Shown: positions 25,498 through 36,148 of the stretch, piece after piece
Layout: the number at the start of each line of letters is the position of its first letter
Numbering within the stretch: position 1 is the first letter of the stretch
Source of the DNA: Oceanobacillus chungangensis
GTDB taxonomy: Bacteria > Bacillota > Bacilli > Bacillales > Amphibacillaceae
Direction: 5' to 3'
NCBI RefSeq assembly: GCF_003369565.1
Contig: NZ_PIOD01000008.1
Location: 154,157 to 218,156, forward strand
DNA length: 64,000 bases
Position numbers and translations under genes: made by a program
The notes under the pieces: generated by a model
The model's database searches: none
What the model was told of the DNA's origin: nothing
What the model saw: the letters and a program-made list of their open reading frames with translations, nothing else

Positions 25498-25989
25498 ATG
25501 GCACAGGTTGGCGTAATAATGGGAAGTATTTCGGACTGGGAAACGATGCAGCATACATGTGAGGTACTTGAGGAATTAAACATTACTTATGAAAAAGATG
25601 TCATTTCCGCACATCGCACACCAGATGATATGTTTACGTATGCGAAGTCAGCTCGAGATCGTGGCTTGAAGGTTATTATTGCTGGAGCTGGTGGTGCTGC
25701 ACATTTACCAGGTATGGTTGCATCGCAAACAACACTGCCAGTAATTGGTATTCCTGTACAATCGAAAGCTTTGAATGGATTGGATTCCTTATTATCAATT
25801 GTGCAAATGCCTGGTGGTGTCCCAACTGCGACCGTTGCAATCGGCAAGGCGGGAGCTACCAATGCTGGAATTCTAGCAGCACAAATAATTGGTGCATTTG
25901 ACGAAACAGTTGCAGAAAGACTAATAAACTATCGGAAAAAAATGCAGGAAAAAGTGACAGAAATGAGGGACGAACTTGCTAGAAAATAA
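25498..25989 (+). CDS. purE: N5-carboxyaminoimidazole ribonucleotide mutase PurE
   Basis: A 163-residue class I PurE. It converts N5-CAIR to CAIR in de novo purine synthesis. [10 protein letters not shown], the catalytic-His segment SAHRTPDDM and [11 protein letters not shown] are intact, as is the [17 protein letters not shown] loop. First gene of the operon, 90 bases after the riboswitch terminator, with AGAGGGATCTC ahead of the ATG. Its last 14 bases overlap purK. Confidence 0.96.
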   Translation: MAQVGVIMGSISDWETMQHTCEVLEELNITYEKDVISAHRTPDDMFTYAKSARDRGLKVIIAGAGGAAHLPGMVASQTTLPVIGIPVQSKALNGLDSLLSIVQMPGGVPTATVAIGKAGATNAGILAAQIIGAFDETVAERLINYRKKMQEKVTEMRDELARK

Positions 25990-27106
25990 CGTTATACTCC
26001 CACCACAAACGATCGGCATCATTGGCGGCGGACAACTCGGAAGAATGATGGCAATCGCCGCTAGATATATGGGATATAAGATTGCGGTATTAGATCCAAC
26101 ACCAAATTGCCCGGCAGCTCAGGTTGCAGATAAGCAGATTGTTGCGGCATATGATGACATGAGTGCAATTAAAGAATTAACGATAATCAGTGATGTTGTT
26201 ACCTATGAATTTGAAAATGTCGATCTAGAAGCTGCGAGATTCATAGAAGCAGAGGGTAAATTACCACAAGGAGCTTTAGCACTAGAAATTACACAGAACA
26301 GGGAAAAAGAAAAACACTTAATGAAGGATGCTGGTTTACCAATTCCGTCATTTACGATTGTAACGAGTGGAAAAGAATGTGAAACAGCTTTAGAAAATAT
26401 TACATTTCCTGCAGTGATCAAAACCTGTCGTGGCGGTTACGATGGGAAGGGGCAAATAAAATTAGTATCAAAAGACGACATATCGCAAGCAATCGATTTT
26501 GCTGAAAAGAACAAGCACTGCATTATCGAACAATGGATTACATTTAATCAAGAGATTTCCGTCATTTTTACAAGAACAACTGAGGGTCAAATTGAGTTTT
26601 TCCCGATTGCAGAAAATGAACATCGTGACCATATTCTATATAAAACGACGGTGCCGGCAAGTATTAGTGAAACAGTTAGTACACAAGCATATGAAGCAGC
26701 AACGATTCTAGCAGATAAGATGAATATCGTTGGTACGTTCACGATTGAAATGTTTGTTAAAGATAATGAGATTTATTTGAATGAGATGGCCCCTCGGCCA
26801 CATAATTCGGGCCATTATACGATAGAGGCATGTAACATTTCACAATTTACTCAGCATATCCGAGCACTTTGTGGATTACAGCTGGCAGTGATTGAGCTCC
26901 TTCAGCCTTCCATCATGATAAATATTTTAGGTGACGCGATGGAAGCAGTTATACATGCAATGCCCGATGCGAAAGATGGTTTCATTCACCTTTATGGGAA
27001 AGACGAAGCGAAAACCAAGCGGAAGATGGGACATATCACGTTTATTGGCAAAACAAAAGAAATATTAGATACGCAGGTACAGCATTTCGAAGCAGGCCTA
27101 TCGTAA
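25976..27106 (+). CDS. purK: N5-carboxyaminoimidazole ribonucleotide synthase PurK
   Basis: A 376-residue ATP-grasp enzyme making N5-CAIR from AIR, bicarbonate and ATP. The N-terminal [14 protein letters not shown], the ATP-grasp segment [11 protein letters not shown] and the catalytic [18 protein letters not shown] are all present, and [17 protein letters not shown] ends the family domain. Start is TTG at 25976 inside purE with GAGG seven bases before; the codon context fits a coupled start. Only 41 bases separate its stop from purL, where purB, purC, purS and purQ would normally be. Confidence 0.95.
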   Translation: MLENNVILPPQTIGIIGGGQLGRMMAIAARYMGYKIAVLDPTPNCPAAQVADKQIVAAYDDMSAIKELTIISDVVTYEFENVDLEAARFIEAEGKLPQGALALEITQNREKEKHLMKDAGLPIPSFTIVTSGKECETALENITFPAVIKTCRGGYDGKGQIKLVSKDDISQAIDFAEKNKHCIIEQWITFNQEISVIFTRTTEGQIEFFPIAENEHRDHILYKTTVPASISETVSTQAYEAATILADKMNIVGTFTIEMFVKDNEIYLNEMAPRPHNSGHYTIEACNISQFTQHIRALCGLQLAVIELLQPSIMINILGDAMEAVIHAMPDAKDGFIHLYGKDEAKTKRKMGHITFIGKTKEILDTQVQHFEAGLS

Positions 27107-27147
27107 TTAGAGAAAAATAATAATTCAATTTTTGGAGGGAACCATTG

Positions 27148-29373
27148 ATGTCACAACATAAAATTAGTCCAGGTCAAATTGAAAACGAGAAGATTTATAG
27201 AGAAATGGGATTGACAGACCAGGAGTATGAAATGGCAAAAGAAGCTTTAAAGCGCCAACCAAACTATACGGAAACAGGAATTTTCTCCGTTATGTGGTCT
27301 GAGCATTGCAGCTATAAAACCTCGAAACCATTACTTAAGAAGTTCCCTACAAAAGGTGAACATGTATTACAGGGACCTGGCGAAGGTGCTGGAGTTGTCG
27401 ATATTGGTGATAATCAAGCAGTTGTTTTCAAAATTGAAAGCCATAATAGTCCATCCGCGGTTGAACCATTTGAAGGTGCTGCAACAGGTGTTGGGGGAAT
27501 CGTTCGTGATGTGTTCTCAATGGGTGCGAAACCAATTGCTGCACTGAACTCATTACGTTTTGGAAATTTAGATAATGACAATACAAAAATGCTGTTCTCA
27601 GAAGTTGTTCGAGGAATTGCTAGTTATGGAAATGTAATTGAAGTTCCAACAGTTGGTGGTGAAGTTCAGTTCGATGCACAATATGAAGGAAATCCACTTG
27701 TAAATGCGATGATTGTTGGACTCGTTAATCATGATGACGTGCAAAAAGGAATTGCTGCAGGTGTAGGTAATACAGTCATTTATGCTGGTGGAGATACAGG
27801 AAAAGATGGTATTCACGGTGCAACTTTCTCTTCTGATGTTGTTGATGGCGGGCAAGAGGGGAATTCTTCTGCAGTAGCAATTGGTGATCCACATATCGGT
27901 AAGAAGCTAATCGCAGCATGTTTAGATGTTATCCATTCCGATGCATTAGTAGGAATTCAGGATATGGGAGCGGCCGGATTAACCTCATCAGCAAGTGAAA
28001 TGGCAGCAAAAGCGGGAACAGGAATTGAAATGAATCTCGATCTAGTACCACAACGTGAAGCAGGAATGAATGCATACGAAATTATGCTATCTGAATCACA
28101 GGAGCGGATGCTACTTGTCGTTAAAAAAGGGCAAGAACAAGAAATCTTAGATATTTTTGCGAAGCATGATGTGGATGCAGCAGTTGTCGGTGAAGTAATT
28201 GAGGATAAGGCATTCCGAATTAAGCAGCATGGGGAGCTTGTAGTAGATATCCCTGTAACTGCGCTAACTGACGATGCACCTGTATATCATTTGCCATCCC
28301 AAGAAGCGGCATATTACAAGGAGTTCCAAGCAATCGAGAATACAGTGCCACAAGTTGATGACCATCAGAAAATGCTGCGAAACTTATTACAGCAACCAAC
28401 GATTGCAAATAAGGAATGGGCATACAAGCAATATGATTCTAAAGCTCAAGGAAACACGATTGCTGGTCCAGGATCTGACGCGGCAATTGTAAGGATTGAA
28501 GGAACAAATAAAGCAATTGCCATGACGACGGATTGTAATTCCCGTTACATTTACTTAGACCCTGAGGTTGGCGGGAAGATTGCAGTTGCTGAGGCTGCTC
28601 GAAATCTAGTTTGCTCTGGTGCAAAGCCATTAGCGATTACGGATGGTTTAAACTATGGAAACCCAACAAATCCAGAAGTGTTTTGGCAAATGGAGAAGAG
28701 TATCGATGGTATCAGTGCTGCATGTTTAGCACTAGAAACACCTGTTATTAGTGGAAATGTTTCCCTTTATAATCAATCAAAAGAAGAAGCAATCTTACCA
28801 ACGCCAATCATTGGTATGGTCGGAATAGTTGAAAATACAGAGTATGTAACAGCAAATCATTTCCAACAAGATGGTGACCTTGTTTACTTAATCGGTGATA
28901 CACTTCCTGAATTTGGTGGAAGTGAATTGCAAAATGTTGTAGAAGGAAATTACGCTGGGAAGGCTCCAGTAATCGATCTGCAAGTGGAAGCGAATCGTCA
29001 ACAACTGCTAAGCAATGCAATTCAGCAGGGAATCGTACAGTCTGCGCATGATTTATCTGAGGGTGGATTAGCGGTAGCATTGGCTGAGAGTACATTTAAA
29101 GGCCAAGATTTAGGTGTCCAAGTAAGTCTTACAGGTGACGCTACAGTAGCTTTATTTAGTGAATCACAATCCCGATTTTTAGTAACTGTAAAAGAAGAAA
29201 ATAAAGCGAAATTTGTTAATCTAATTAGTGATGCTAATCAAATTGGTATTGTTACCGGCGATGGTAATTTATCAGTTCATGTAAATGAAGAAGTAGTGAT
29301 TGAGGAAAAGGTTGCAGATCTTCAAAAACTTTGGAATGAAGCGATCCCGAATTTAGTAGCAGCAAAGAATTAA
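27148..29373 (+). CDS. purL: phosphoribosylformylglycinamidine synthase subunit PurL (small type)
   Basis: A 741-residue synthetase subunit converting FGAR to FGAM. Size is that of small PurL, which needs PurS and the glutaminase PurQ to use glutamine; neither gene is in this window. TVGGEVQFD, the ATP-site segments [12 protein letters not shown] and [10 protein letters not shown], and the second-half mirror motifs ISGNVSLYN and [10 protein letters not shown] are intact. The catalytic His motif reads SHNSPS: the first His is kept, but the second, usual in bacteria (SHNHPS), is Ser; human PFAS also lacks it. ATG at 27148 has TTGGAGGGA ahead. Confidence 0.93.
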   Translation: MSQHKISPGQIENEKIYREMGLTDQEYEMAKEALKRQPNYTETGIFSVMWSEHCSYKTSKPLLKKFPTKGEHVLQGPGEGAGVVDIGDNQAVVFKIESHNSPSAVEPFEGAATGVGGIVRDVFSMGAKPIAALNSLRFGNLDNDNTKMLFSEVVRGIASYGNVIEVPTVGGEVQFDAQYEGNPLVNAMIVGLVNHDDVQKGIAAGVGNTVIYAGGDTGKDGIHGATFSSDVVDGGQEGNSSAVAIGDPHIGKKLIAACLDVIHSDALVGIQDMGAAGLTSSASEMAAKAGTGIEMNLDLVPQREAGMNAYEIMLSESQERMLLVVKKGQEQEILDIFAKHDVDAAVVGEVIEDKAFRIKQHGELVVDIPVTALTDDAPVYHLPSQEAAYYKEFQAIENTVPQVDDHQKMLRNLLQQPTIANKEWAYKQYDSKAQGNTIAGPGSDAAIVRIEGTNKAIAMTTDCNSRYIYLDPEVGGKIAVAEAARNLVCSGAKPLAITDGLNYGNPTNPEVFWQMEKSIDGISAACLALETPVISGNVSLYNQSKEEAILPTPIIGMVGIVENTEYVTANHFQQDGDLVYLIGDTLPEFGGSELQNVVEGNYAGKAPVIDLQVEANRQQLLSNAIQQGIVQSAHDLSEGGLAVALAESTFKGQDLGVQVSLTGDATVALFSESQSRFLVTVKEENKAKFVNLISDANQIGIVTGDGNLSVHVNEEVVIEEKVADLQKLWNEAIPNLVAAKN

Positions 29374-29463
29374 TTGGAATAACCAGGCTATATTAGCTCC
29401 TTAACATTGGATAAAGACTCCAGAGCGGTGGGCCTGTAAATCTGGGGAAAAGAGGAGTGCATT

Positions 29464-30834
29464 ATGTTTGGAATTTGGGGGCATGAAAAAGCAGCCGAGC
29501 TAACGTACTATGGATTACATTCCCTCCAGCATCGTGGGCAAGAGGGAGCCGGAATCGTTGTTAGTAATGGGAAGAAATTAGAACTTCATAAGGATACGGG
29601 ATTAGTCAATGATGTTTTCACGCGTGCGAATTTCCCTGAACTCTTAGGAAATGCTGCAATTGGTCATGTTCGTTATTCCACCAATGGGGCAAAGGGAATT
29701 GATAATGTTCAACCATTATTATTCCGGTCGCAAACGGGAAGTATGGCTCTAGCATTAGATGGGAACATCATAAACGGACAAAAGCTTCGAGGAGAGCTTG
29801 AGGACGAGGGGAGTATTCTACAAACTTCATCAGATACGGAACTCCTTGCACATTTAATTAGAAGGAAAGGCCATGAAGTCAATGAGGAAACAATCGCAAG
29901 TGCATTACAGCAATTTGTTGGTGCCTATGCATATTTGATTATTAAGGAAGATAAAATGTATGCTGCCCTTGATTCCTCTGGCATTCGTGCATTATCGATT
30001 GGCAGATTAGGAGATTCCTATGTTGTAGCATCAGAAACCTGTGCATTTGATCAAATCGGTGCAACGTTCGAAAGAGAAGTTATGCCAGGTGAACTTGTTA
30101 CAATTAGTGATGAAGGAATAAAATCCACAAGATTTTCCATTCGCGAGCCACGGAAAATGTGTGCGATGGAATATGTTTACCTATCTCGGCCTGATAGCGA
30201 CGTTAATTATGTGAATGTTCATGCATCACGGAAGCGTATGGGCAAGGAATTAGCAAAGGAAGCTCCAGCTGATGCAGACATCGTAATCGGTGTACCAGAT
30301 TCCAGTATTTCAGCTGCAATTGGTTATGCAGAACAAAGTGGCCTACCTTATGAAATGGGGATAATTAAAAATCGTTATGTCGGTCGGACATTTATCCAAC
30401 CATCACAGGAGTTACGTGAACAAGGGGTACGAATGAAGCTAGCACCTGTTCGTGGAATTGTCGAAGGGAAACGAATCATTATGATCGATGATTCAATTGT
30501 ACGAGGAACGACAAGTAAGCGAATCGTTCAGATGCTAAAAGATGCCGGAGCAAAAGAGGTGCATGTTCGCATTGCCTCACCGTCGATACAGCATCCATGT
30601 CATTACGGGATTGATATGTCAACAAAAGAAGAATTAATAGCGGCCAATAACACGGAAGAAGAAATAGCAGAAATCATTGGTGCAGATAGCTTAGCATATT
30701 TATCCGATAAAGGACTTGAAGAGGCCATTGTCAAAGATAAAACGATTAATCAAGGAGTATGCATGGCATGTATGACAGGGAAATATCCTGTCATGGAAAA
30801 TGAGAAAATGGATTGTAAATTCACAACGCATTAA
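29464..30834 (+). CDS. purF: amidophosphoribosyltransferase PurF with altered glutaminase domain
   Basis: A 456-residue homolog of PurF, first enzyme of purine synthesis. The PRTase domain is intact (MIDDSIVRGTTSKR PRPP loop) and four Fe-S ligand cysteines are kept (RKMCAME, QHPCHYG, CMAC). The N-terminal glutaminase is abnormal. Family proteins begin propeptide-EECGVFGIWGH with Cys as nucleophile. Here the first good start, ATG 29464 with GAGGAG six bases ahead, gives MFGIWGH and omits the Cys. The codon TGC lies in frame at 29458, but a TAA at 29437-29439 blocks any extension and no standard start lies between. The oxyanion-hole HNGN is LDGN (Asp99). Ammonia-dependent activity or decay is possible. 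Confidence 0.85.
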   Translation: MFGIWGHEKAAELTYYGLHSLQHRGQEGAGIVVSNGKKLELHKDTGLVNDVFTRANFPELLGNAAIGHVRYSTNGAKGIDNVQPLLFRSQTGSMALALDGNIINGQKLRGELEDEGSILQTSSDTELLAHLIRRKGHEVNEETIASALQQFVGAYAYLIIKEDKMYAALDSSGIRALSIGRLGDSYVVASETCAFDQIGATFEREVMPGELVTISDEGIKSTRFSIREPRKMCAMEYVYLSRPDSDVNYVNVHASRKRMGKELAKEAPADADIVIGVPDSSISAAIGYAEQSGLPYEMGIIKNRYVGRTFIQPSQELREQGVRMKLAPVRGIVEGKRIIMIDDSIVRGTTSKRIVQMLKDAGAKEVHVRIASPSIQHPCHYGIDMSTKEELIAANNTEEEIAEIIGADSLAYLSDKGLEEAIVKDKTINQGVCMACMTGKYPVMENEKMDCKFTTH

Positions 30835-30854
30835 GGTGAGAAAACGGTGTGAAT

Positions 30855-31060
30855 CGGAGCGAGTGCTCGTGAATTCAAATAAGCGCTCCAAATAGGTCAG
30901 TGATGCTCTGGAAATCGAATAAGCGCTCCAAATAGGTCAGTGATCGCTCTAGAAATCGAATAAGCGCTCCAACAAGGCCCTTGATCGCTCTGGAAATCGA
31001 ATGAGAGCTCATACTAGGTCAGTGACCGCTCGGAAAATCGAATAAGCGCTCCACTCCACT
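30855..31060. repeat. 40-41-bp tandem array between purF and purM
   Basis: AAGCGCTCC recurs at 30881, 30921, 30962 and 31044, with the variant GAGAGCTC at 31003 keeping the same 41-base step, about 4.5 copies in all. Each unit also holds a (T/C)CGCTC half-motif roughly 20 bases later, next to AGGTCAGTGA and GAAATCGAAT. It fills most of the 286-base gap inside the operon. There are no spacers of CRISPR type. The GCGCTCC core and half-period resemble the array at 4025-4265. Confidence 0.9.
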
Positions 31061-31120
31061 CATAAATTATTCACCTAACCACAAAAGCAATAACATTAGA
31101 AGAGGATGTGTCATCGTATC

Positions 31121-32140
31121 ATGTCAGATGTATATAAAAATGCTGGGGTAGATGTAGAAAAGGGTTATGAAGCAGTTGAACGGATGAAAAAGCATATTGC
31201 CAAAACCACTCGCCCTGAAGTATTAGGCGGTATTGGTTCCTTTGCGGGACTGTTTGATTTAACCAATTTTAATTATAAAGAACCTGTAATGGTTTCTGGC
31301 ACAGATGGCGTGGGAACAAAGCTGAAGCTTGCATTTAAATTAGATAAGCATGATTCTGTTGGTATCGATCTTGTCGCAATGTGTGCGAATGATATTATTG
31401 CCCAAGGTGCTAAAGTTCTGTTTTTCCTCGACTATATTGCATGTGGGAAAAATGAACCTGAGCGAATTGAACAAATCGTTGCTGGTGTTGCAGCTGGATG
31501 TGTTGATGCAGGTGCAGCGTTAATTGGCGGAGAAACGGCAGAAATGCCAGGAATGTATCAGGACGATGAATATGATCTGGCAGGCTTTGTTGTTGGAATT
31601 GCCGAAAAATCAAAGCTGATTACAGGGGAATCGATTCAAGCAGGTGATGTAGTGATTGGTCTAGCTTCAAGTGGGGTTCACTCTAATGGTTACTCACTTG
31701 TTCGAAAAGTTACCAAGGAGCTTGATTTGAATAAAACCTATGAAGGATTGTCTCAATCACTTGGCGAGACATTACTAACACCAACGAAAATTTATGCGAA
31801 ACCAGTATCTGCAGCTTTAGAAAAGATAGAAATAAAAGGTATTTCACATATTACTGGCGGAGGTTTTTATGAAAACTTCCCACGGATGATGCCCGCAGGA
31901 CTAGGTGTAGAAATTGAAAAAAATAGTTGGGATATCCCAGAGATTTTCCCATTCTTACAAGAGAAAGGCGCGATACCGGAGAAAGAAATGTACGGCGTGT
32001 TTAATATGGGGATTGGTATGGCGCTAGTTGTGACAGAAAAAGATGTTGACAGCACAATCGCTATTCTTGAAGAACAAGGGGAAAAAGCAACTGTAATTGG
32101 TAAGATCGTCGCAAATGAAGGGGTGCATTTCACATCATGA
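31121..32140 (+). CDS. purM: phosphoribosylformylglycinamidine cyclo-ligase PurM
   Basis: A 339-residue AIR synthetase, cyclising FGAM with [45 protein letters not shown] and the C-terminal [14 protein letters not shown] are family hallmarks. The family N-terminus [11 protein letters not shown] starts at ATG 31121; an in-frame ATG at 31106 would add five residues and sits closer to the GAGGA site. It is the first gene after the tandem array, and its stop overlaps the purN start. Confidence 0.95.
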   Translation: MSDVYKNAGVDVEKGYEAVERMKKHIAKTTRPEVLGGIGSFAGLFDLTNFNYKEPVMVSGTDGVGTKLKLAFKLDKHDSVGIDLVAMCANDIIAQGAKVLFFLDYIACGKNEPERIEQIVAGVAAGCVDAGAALIGGETAEMPGMYQDDEYDLAGFVVGIAEKSKLITGESIQAGDVVIGLASSGVHSNGYSLVRKVTKELDLNKTYEGLSQSLGETLLTPTKIYAKPVSAALEKIEIKGISHITGGGFYENFPRMMPAGLGVEIEKNSWDIPEIFPFLQEKGAIPEKEMYGVFNMGIGMALVVTEKDVDSTIAILEEQGEKATVIGKIVANEGVHFTS

Positions 32141-32709
32141 GCAAGCTAAAAGCAGCGGTATTTGCATCTGGGGCAGGGAGTAATTTTCAAGCAATAATTG
32201 AAAAGAGAGATTTAGCTTGTGAAATTGCCTTACTTATTTGTGACAAGCAAAATGCCGGTGTGATTGAGATAGCGAAGAAACATCAGATTCCGACATTCAT
32301 TTTTAGTGCAAAAGAATTTGCATCAAAGCAAGCATTTGAGGAAAAAATCGTTTCCGAACTAAGAAAAATAGAAGTATCGTGGATTTTCCTTGCAGGCTAT
32401 ATGCGGATTGTTGGTTCGACATTATTACAAGCATTTCCAGGGAAAATAGTAAACATTCATCCATCATTTTTGCCGAATTTTCCTGGAAAGGATGCAATTG
32501 AGCAAGCATATCAAGCGGGGGTCAATACTACAGGCGTAACGGTACATTATATTGATGAGGGAATTGATACGGGACCAATTATTGCTCAGGAATCGGTAGC
32601 TATTTATAGTGAAGATACAGAAGAGACATTGAAAAAGAGAATTCAAGAAGTAGAGCATGAATTATATCCAAACGTAATTAATCAACTTTTACAACAAAGT
32701 GAGGGCTAA
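32137..32709 (+). CDS. purN: phosphoribosylglycinamide formyltransferase PurN
   Basis: A 190-residue folate-dependent GAR transformylase. [12 protein letters not shown] at the start binds phosphate, [16 protein letters not shown] holds the catalytic Asn and His, and [15 protein letters not shown] the catalytic Asp. It overlaps purM by four bases (ATGA) and precedes purH by five. Confidence 0.95.
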   Translation: MSKLKAAVFASGAGSNFQAIIEKRDLACEIALLICDKQNAGVIEIAKKHQIPTFIFSAKEFASKQAFEEKIVSELRKIEVSWIFLAGYMRIVGSTLLQAFPGKIVNIHPSFLPNFPGKDAIEQAYQAGVNTTGVTVHYIDEGIDTGPIIAQESVAIYSEDTEETLKKRIQEVEHELYPNVINQLLQQSEG

Positions 32710-32714
32710 AAATA

Positions 32715-34250
32715 ATGAAGAAACGTGCGTTAATTAGTGTTTCCAATAAGGATAATTTGCAAGAATTTGCTAAAGGTCTAGATATGTTAGGTTACGAAAT
32801 CATCTCAACAGGTGGCGGTACATACCAAACGATTAAAGATGCTGGGGTCGTGCCAATCTTAGTAGAAGATATTACGGGCTTCCCGGAAATTATGGACGGT
32901 CGTGTGAAAACCTTGCATCCTCTTGTCCATGGAGGAATTCTAGCGAAACGAGCTAATGAAGAGCACATCAGACAGATGGAAGAAAATAATATCGAACCAA
33001 TTGATATTATTGTCGTTAACCTATACCCGTTCAAAGAAACGCTGGAAAAAGCAGGTGTATCGAAAGAAGAAATCATTGAAAATATTGATATTGGTGGACC
33101 AACAATGCTTCGAGCAGCAGCGAAAAACTTTGAGGATATAATTGTTGTAGTTGATCCAGCTGATTATGACAGCGTACTTGAAGGATTACGTGAAGAAACA
33201 TTTGATTTTGAAAAGCGCAAACAGCTTGCAGGGAAGGTATTCCGTCACACAGCATATTATGATGCAATGATTGCACAGTATTTCATGACTGAAACGAATG
33301 AGGAATTCCCGGAAACTTACACCGTTACATATGAAAAGGTACAAGATTTACGCTATGGGGAAAACCCGCATCAACAAGCAGCATTTTATAAAAATCCAAT
33401 CGTTAAAACGATGAGTTTAGCAACAGCGAAGCAGCTTCATGGTAAGGAATTATCTTATAACAACATTCAGGATGCAAATGCTGCCGTAGAGATTTTATCG
33501 GAATACGACAATCCAGCTGCAGTTGCAGTAAAACATATGAACCCATGTGGAATTGGTGTTGCGGAAACAATCAATCAAGCATTTGAAAAAGCGTATGAAG
33601 CAGATTCAACATCAATCTTCGGTGGAATTGTTGCATTAAATCGTGAGGTTGATGCAGCAACAGCTGAGAAGCTAAGTGGAATTTTCTTGGAAATCGTGAT
33701 TGCACCAAGCTTTGCAGAAGAAGCATTTGCGATTCTTTCGAAGAAGAAAAATATTCGTTTACTCGAATTAGAAATGAATGAGGAAAAGGCAGGAAACCAT
33801 AAGCTTACAACTGTTGATGGTGGGGTCCTGATCCAAAGCCGTGATAAAGGAAAAGTAACGGCAGCTGATTTAAAGGTTGCGACTAAACGGGAACCAACCG
33901 AACAAGAAGTAGCAGATTTATTGTTTGCATGGAAAGCAGTAAAACATGTGAAGTCCAATGCAATTGTGCTTGCAAAGGATAACCAAACAGTTGGTGTTGG
34001 AGCCGGGCAAATGAATCGTGTTGGATCCGCATTAATTGCGATTGAACAAGCAGGAGAAAAGACAAAAGGATCCGTCATGGCATCTGATGCATACTTCCCT
34101 ATGCCAGATACAGTAGAAAAGGCGATTAAAGCAGGAGTAACAGCGATTATCCAGCCAGGTGGTTCGATTCGCGATCAGGATTCGATTGATGTTTGTGATG
34201 AGCATGGAATTGCCATGGTGTATACAGGGATGCGTCATTTTAAACATTAG
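32715..34250 (+). CDS. purH: bifunctional AICAR formyltransferase / IMP cyclohydrolase PurH
   Basis: A 511-residue enzyme for the last two steps to IMP. The IMP cyclohydrolase domain (about 1-195) shows [19 protein letters not shown] and [16 protein letters not shown]. The AICAR transformylase domain follows with [34 protein letters not shown] and the C-terminal [11 protein letters not shown]. Length is normal. Confidence 0.96.
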   Translation: MKKRALISVSNKDNLQEFAKGLDMLGYEIISTGGGTYQTIKDAGVVPILVEDITGFPEIMDGRVKTLHPLVHGGILAKRANEEHIRQMEENNIEPIDIIVVNLYPFKETLEKAGVSKEEIIENIDIGGPTMLRAAAKNFEDIIVVVDPADYDSVLEGLREETFDFEKRKQLAGKVFRHTAYYDAMIAQYFMTETNEEFPETYTVTYEKVQDLRYGENPHQQAAFYKNPIVKTMSLATAKQLHGKELSYNNIQDANAAVEILSEYDNPAAVAVKHMNPCGIGVAETINQAFEKAYEADSTSIFGGIVALNREVDAATAEKLSGIFLEIVIAPSFAEEAFAILSKKKNIRLLELEMNEEKAGNHKLTTVDGGVLIQSRDKGKVTAADLKVATKREPTEQEVADLLFAWKAVKHVKSNAIVLAKDNQTVGVGAGQMNRVGSALIAIEQAGEKTKGSVMASDAYFPMPDTVEKAIKAGVTAIIQPGGSIRDQDSIDVCDEHGIAMVYTGMRHFKH

Positions 34251-34311
34251 AAAACTGGTACATTTCCCTAGTTTTCTAAGCTTTTAATCCAGTTAGAGGG
34301 AGGCATTCTTG

Positions 34312-35559
34312 ATGAATGTATTAGTAGTCGGACGTGGTGGACGTGAACATAGTATTGTTATGAAGCTTGCAGAAAGTAAGCGGATTGCAAACCTATATGC
34401 AGCGCCAGGAAACGGTGGAATGAGTGACCAGGCAAAAATGATTCCAATTGATGAAATGGATATCGAAGGTTTAGTAAAGTTTGCTAAGGAGGCAGCGATT
34501 GATCTTACTATTGTCGGACCAGAAGCCCCACTTAATGCAGGTATTGCTAATCGTTTCCATGAAGCTGGTTTAGCTATCTTTGCACCAACAAAGGAAGCGG
34601 CATTATTAGAAGGCAGCAAACGCTTTGCTAAAGAAATAATGGAGAAATATGAGATTCCTACTGCGGCATATGCGACATTCACAGACGCTGAGGCAGCGAA
34701 GTCATATATCGAAGAAAAAGGTGCACCAATTGTAATAAAAGCTGACGGACTTGCAGCAGGAAAAGGTGTTGTCGTTGCGGAAACGAAAGAGGATGCTCTT
34801 CAGGCAGTTGATGACATGCTTGTGTCAAAAAACTTCGCTAGTGCAGGAGCAACTATCGTAATCGAGGAATTCTTAGATGGAAAAGAATTTTCGCTAATGG
34901 CTTTCGTTTATGAAAATAAGGTGTATCCAATGGTAACAGCTAGAGATCATAAACGGGCTTATGATCATGATGCGGGTCCGAACACTGGAGGAATGGGAGC
35001 ATTTGCGCCAGTCCCTGATGTGACGAAAGCACATATTAGCTTTGCAATGGACAATATATTACAAAAAACAGTAGAAGGTATGATTGATGAGGGACGTCCC
35101 TTCACTGGAATCCTGTATGCGGGATTAATCATGACGGAGGAAGGTCCAAAAGTAATTGAATTCAATACGAGATTCGGTGATCCAGAAACACAGGTCGTAC
35201 TCCCGTTATTAAAAAATGATTTGCTCCAAGTTTTCCTTGATGTGTTAGCAGGAGAAGATCCGCAATTATCATGGGAGGATGAAAATTGTGTCGGGGTTGT
35301 CTTAGCATCAAATGGCTATCCGGGTGCATATAATAAAGGTAGATTAATCCCTTCATTTATTACTCCCAATAACGAATTCATAGTGCACGCAGGTACAATA
35401 CGCGATGGTGAATCACTTGTATCGGATGGTGGTCGAGTGCTCTTAGTAGGTGCAAAAGATACTACGCTCGCCGGCGCATCAAAAGCAGTCTATAATGTGC
35501 TAAACTCAGCAAACGACATGAGTAACTTCTTTTATAGAAAAGATATCGGCAACGCGTAA
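34312..35559 (+). CDS. purD: phosphoribosylamine-glycine ligase PurD
   Basis: A 415-residue ATP-grasp GAR synthetase. VVGRGGREHSI at the N-terminus, IKADGLAAGKGV for ATP, GPNTGGMGAF and IEFNTRFGDPETQ for metal and substrate are present. A start one codon earlier (34309, TTG) is possible; ATG at 34312 gives the family MNVLVVGRGG. GAGGGAGG lies ahead. Last gene of the operon, followed by a strong terminator. Confidence 0.95.
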   Translation: MNVLVVGRGGREHSIVMKLAESKRIANLYAAPGNGGMSDQAKMIPIDEMDIEGLVKFAKEAAIDLTIVGPEAPLNAGIANRFHEAGLAIFAPTKEAALLEGSKRFAKEIMEKYEIPTAAYATFTDAEAAKSYIEEKGAPIVIKADGLAAGKGVVVAETKEDALQAVDDMLVSKNFASAGATIVIEEFLDGKEFSLMAFVYENKVYPMVTARDHKRAYDHDAGPNTGGMGAFAPVPDVTKAHISFAMDNILQKTVEGMIDEGRPFTGILYAGLIMTEEGPKVIEFNTRFGDPETQVVLPLLKNDLLQVFLDVLAGEDPQLSWEDENCVGVVLASNGYPGAYNKGRLIPSFITPNNEFIVHAGTIRDGESLVSDGGRVLLVGAKDTTLAGASKAVYNVLNSANDMSNFFYRKDIGNA

Positions 35560-35563
35560 AAAC

Positions 35564-35608
35564 TCAACTTATAAGGGCGATCGAATTTCCCTTATAAGTT
35601 GTTTTTTT
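35564..35608 (+). terminator. terminator of the purine operon
   Basis: A 13-bp perfect stem CAACTTATAAGGG / CCCTTATAAGTTG with an 11-base loop and a run of seven T residues. Confidence 0.92.
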
Positions 35609-35821
35609 ATAAAGCACATATCTTATTTATTTGTTGCAATTTAGATGAACTGCGGTCTAGTTTCGATGTTAAATTCGGGGTAAGACAGTTGCGCAACTTA
35701 GGGTGAAAAAGGCTTCGGTAGAGTTACACCTTCGTTAGAAAATCTACCTTTATTTTTGAGGAGTACTCTGCCTATAGCGAAGATGAATAGAGATATTTAG
35801 TTCATTCGTAATTCCTATCTC

Positions 35822-35996
35822 GATGGATTTGCACCATCTCCAGCGGAGAAAATACACGAAGACTCCTGCGGGAAGAAGAGCCTAGGTGAGACTACGAAGT
35901 GCGGTAGCGCAAGTAGGCTCACCAGCTCCCCGCGGAAAGCGAAGTGTATTTTCGGAGCGACTGGCCCAAGAGCATTTGATATCCTAGGTTAGTTCA
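35822..35996. repeat. large palindromic dispersed repeat, copy 2
   Basis: Second copy of the element at 1636-1806, in the same orientation. The outer stem AAATACAC / GTGTATTT, the GGTGAG / CTCACC stem and the CTCCTGCGGG / CCGCGG pair are better preserved than in copy 1 (copy 1 has CCCCTAAGG where this copy has CCCCGCGG). The apical stem is GTGC / GCGC instead of GTGC / GCAC, so pairing is kept through a wobble. Both copies sit in intergenic space following a terminator. The preceding 210 bases (35609-35821) show no gene or clear signal. Confidence 0.8.
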
Positions 35997-36148
35997 CAAT
36001 TTACATTATCTACAAATTATTATCCATTCCAACCTAAAGTGCTGCTAACTGTTAAAAAAACGTTATTATTTCTACATTAACTTTACAACACTAAAGTAGA
36101 GAATTATGATAAGATTAATCTATATTATTATATTGGAGAGTTGATTGT

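Noticed and set aside
27430..27460. PurL second His of HNHP replaced by Ser as proof of inactivation
   Set aside because: Eukaryotic enzymes also lack this second His (HNFP) and the first His is kept, so the change alone does not show loss of activity.
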